A stretch of DNA of 6,045 bases from an uncultured Sphingobium sp. (lineage in GTDB: Bacteria; Pseudomonadota; Alphaproteobacteria; Sphingomonadales; Sphingomonadaceae). This document shows, one piece after another, positions 5,713 to 6,045 of this stretch. The stretch is taken from assembly GCA_913773715.1 (NCBI GenBank), contig CAJYHD010000181.1, positions 1 through 6,045 on the forward strand, given 5' to 3'. The stretch's first letter is position 1, and each line of letters opens with the position of its first letter. The position numbers and the translations under genes are program-made. The notes under the pieces are model-generated. The model worked only from the letters and a program-made list of their open reading frames with translations, had not been told where the DNA came from and did not search any database.

Positions 5713-5832
5713 TCAGTCCAGCGTAATGCCCAAAACTGAAGTGACCTCCTCGACGAACTTCCCCTTCCCGCGAGCCCTTGTTCGGCATGACGTGGGCGCG
5801 CCCGGGCGTAACCCCGAGCGCGTCAAAAACAT
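5713..5832 (-). pseudogene. Short open frame or frameshifted coding relic downstream of the LLM gene
   Basis: An ATG at 5832 overlaps the stop of the LLM oxidoreductase (TGATG) and opens a 39-residue frame ending in GKFVEEVTSVLGITLD and TGA. Its first half is arginine-rich and poor. The next frame over that first half reads VFDALGVTPGRAHVMPNKGS, which looks far more protein-like. The two join smoothly (SREG-KFVEEV) if one base is removed from the CCCC run at 5761-5764. This could be the C-terminal relic of a lost gene carrying a one-base insertion, or chance. I do not recognise the family. Confidence 0.25.
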
Positions 5833-6045
5833 CAATCGGCCAGCAAACCAGCCTTATGGAAGTCGTCTGTGCTGCGGCGCATGAAGTCCAGATGTGCCTC
5901 CAGAGTAGTGAATCCGCGCCGCTGCGGTTCAATCGACACATGGGTGCCGCCCGCATCCATCCAGCGCCTCGCGCGATCGACCGCTTCCTGGCCATCCGGC
6001 ACTTTGACCATGAGCAAATGCTTGCCGAACTTGCTGCGATCGCGT
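5832..6045 (-). CDS. LLM-class (luciferase-like) oxidoreductase, C-terminal part, cut by window edge
   Basis: The minus-strand frame is open to the right edge, so only the last 71 residues are present. They read ...SKFGKHLLMVKVPDGQE, then AVDRARRWMDAGGTHVSIEP and FTTLEAHLDFMRRSTDDFHK. This matches the end of the luciferase-like TIM barrel, where a '...W...GATH(L/V)S(V/I)' strand is followed by '...EHLD.(I/L)..' and the final helix. Members use FMN or F420 to oxidise or hydroxylate diverse substrates, often in catabolic gene clusters. The flavin-binding part is outside the window, so FMN versus F420 dependence and substrate cannot be judged. The TTG at 6017 is internal, not the start. Confidence 0.6.
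   Translation of the reverse strand, partial: RDRSKFGKHLLMVKVPDGQEAVDRARRWMDAGGTHVSIEPQRRGFTTLEAHLDFMRRSTDDFHKAGLLAD

Noticed and set aside
5803..5820. GC-rich hairpin GCCCGGG/CCCCGAGC behind the LLM gene as a terminator
   Set aside because: The stem contains a mismatch and neither strand has a T tract after it.
1..6045. CRISPR arrays, tRNA/rRNA genes, intact transposases or toxin-antitoxin pairs
   Set aside because: Looked for on both strands; no regularly spaced direct repeats, RNA gene signatures or recognisable transposase or toxin motifs were seen.

Overview
The window looks like part of an accessory catabolic region of a GC-rich alphaproteobacterium, most likely a sphingomonad (Sphingobium, Novosphingobium or Sphingopyxis type). 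This is inferred from the gene mix: a sulfotransferase-like protein, a P450 relic, paired acyl-CoA dehydrogenases, an SDR, a hotdog thioesterase and an LLM oxidoreductase. It is also inferred from a GGAAC-N17-GTT motif that resembles the promoters of the alphaproteobacterial general stress sigma factor EcfG. The assignment rests on reading the sequence, not on a database search.

Layout, left to right. Positions 2-940 (+) are the 3' part of a Sulfotransfer_3-like gene whose start lies outside the window. Its stop overlaps the start of what was once a cytochrome P450 gene. Only about 60 N-terminal codons of the P450 are recognisable, spread over more than one frame (930-1113), and the rest is gone. 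Positions 1114-1370 hold nothing I can identify. A clear rho-independent terminator (1371-1410, minus strand) closes a three-gene minus-strand operon that is transcribed SDR (4501-3710), acyl-CoA dehydrogenase B (3705-2584), acyl-CoA dehydrogenase A (2591-1434). The genes are spaced by 4 nt and overlap by 8 nt. The 4502-4730 gap is a divergent regulatory region with a candidate sigma-70 promoter and a 22-bp dyad for the operon, and an EcfG-like promoter for a small acidic protein (4731-4952, +). Next come a candidate promoter with an inverted repeat and a PaaI-like thioesterase (5215-5667, +). The right edge holds the 3' end of an LLM-class oxidoreductase on the minus strand, followed by a short, possibly frameshifted coding relic (5713-5832).

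How the genes may work together: the two dehydrogenases differ in a complementary way. One keeps the acyl-CoA/FAD core motifs and a helix-G glutamate. The other lacks these but keeps the C-terminal FAD-contact motif. This is the pattern of heteromeric alpha2-beta2 acyl-CoA dehydrogenases used on bulky (steroid or terpenoid-like) CoA thioesters. With an SDR, a thioesterase and a P450 relic nearby, the region fits side-chain beta-oxidation of a bulky alicyclic substrate, but the actual substrate cannot be read from the sequence. I saw no RNA genes, CRISPR array, intact transposase or wholly new system. The most interesting items are the small protein with an internal repeat and its stress-type promoter, the P450 relic and the operator-like dyads.
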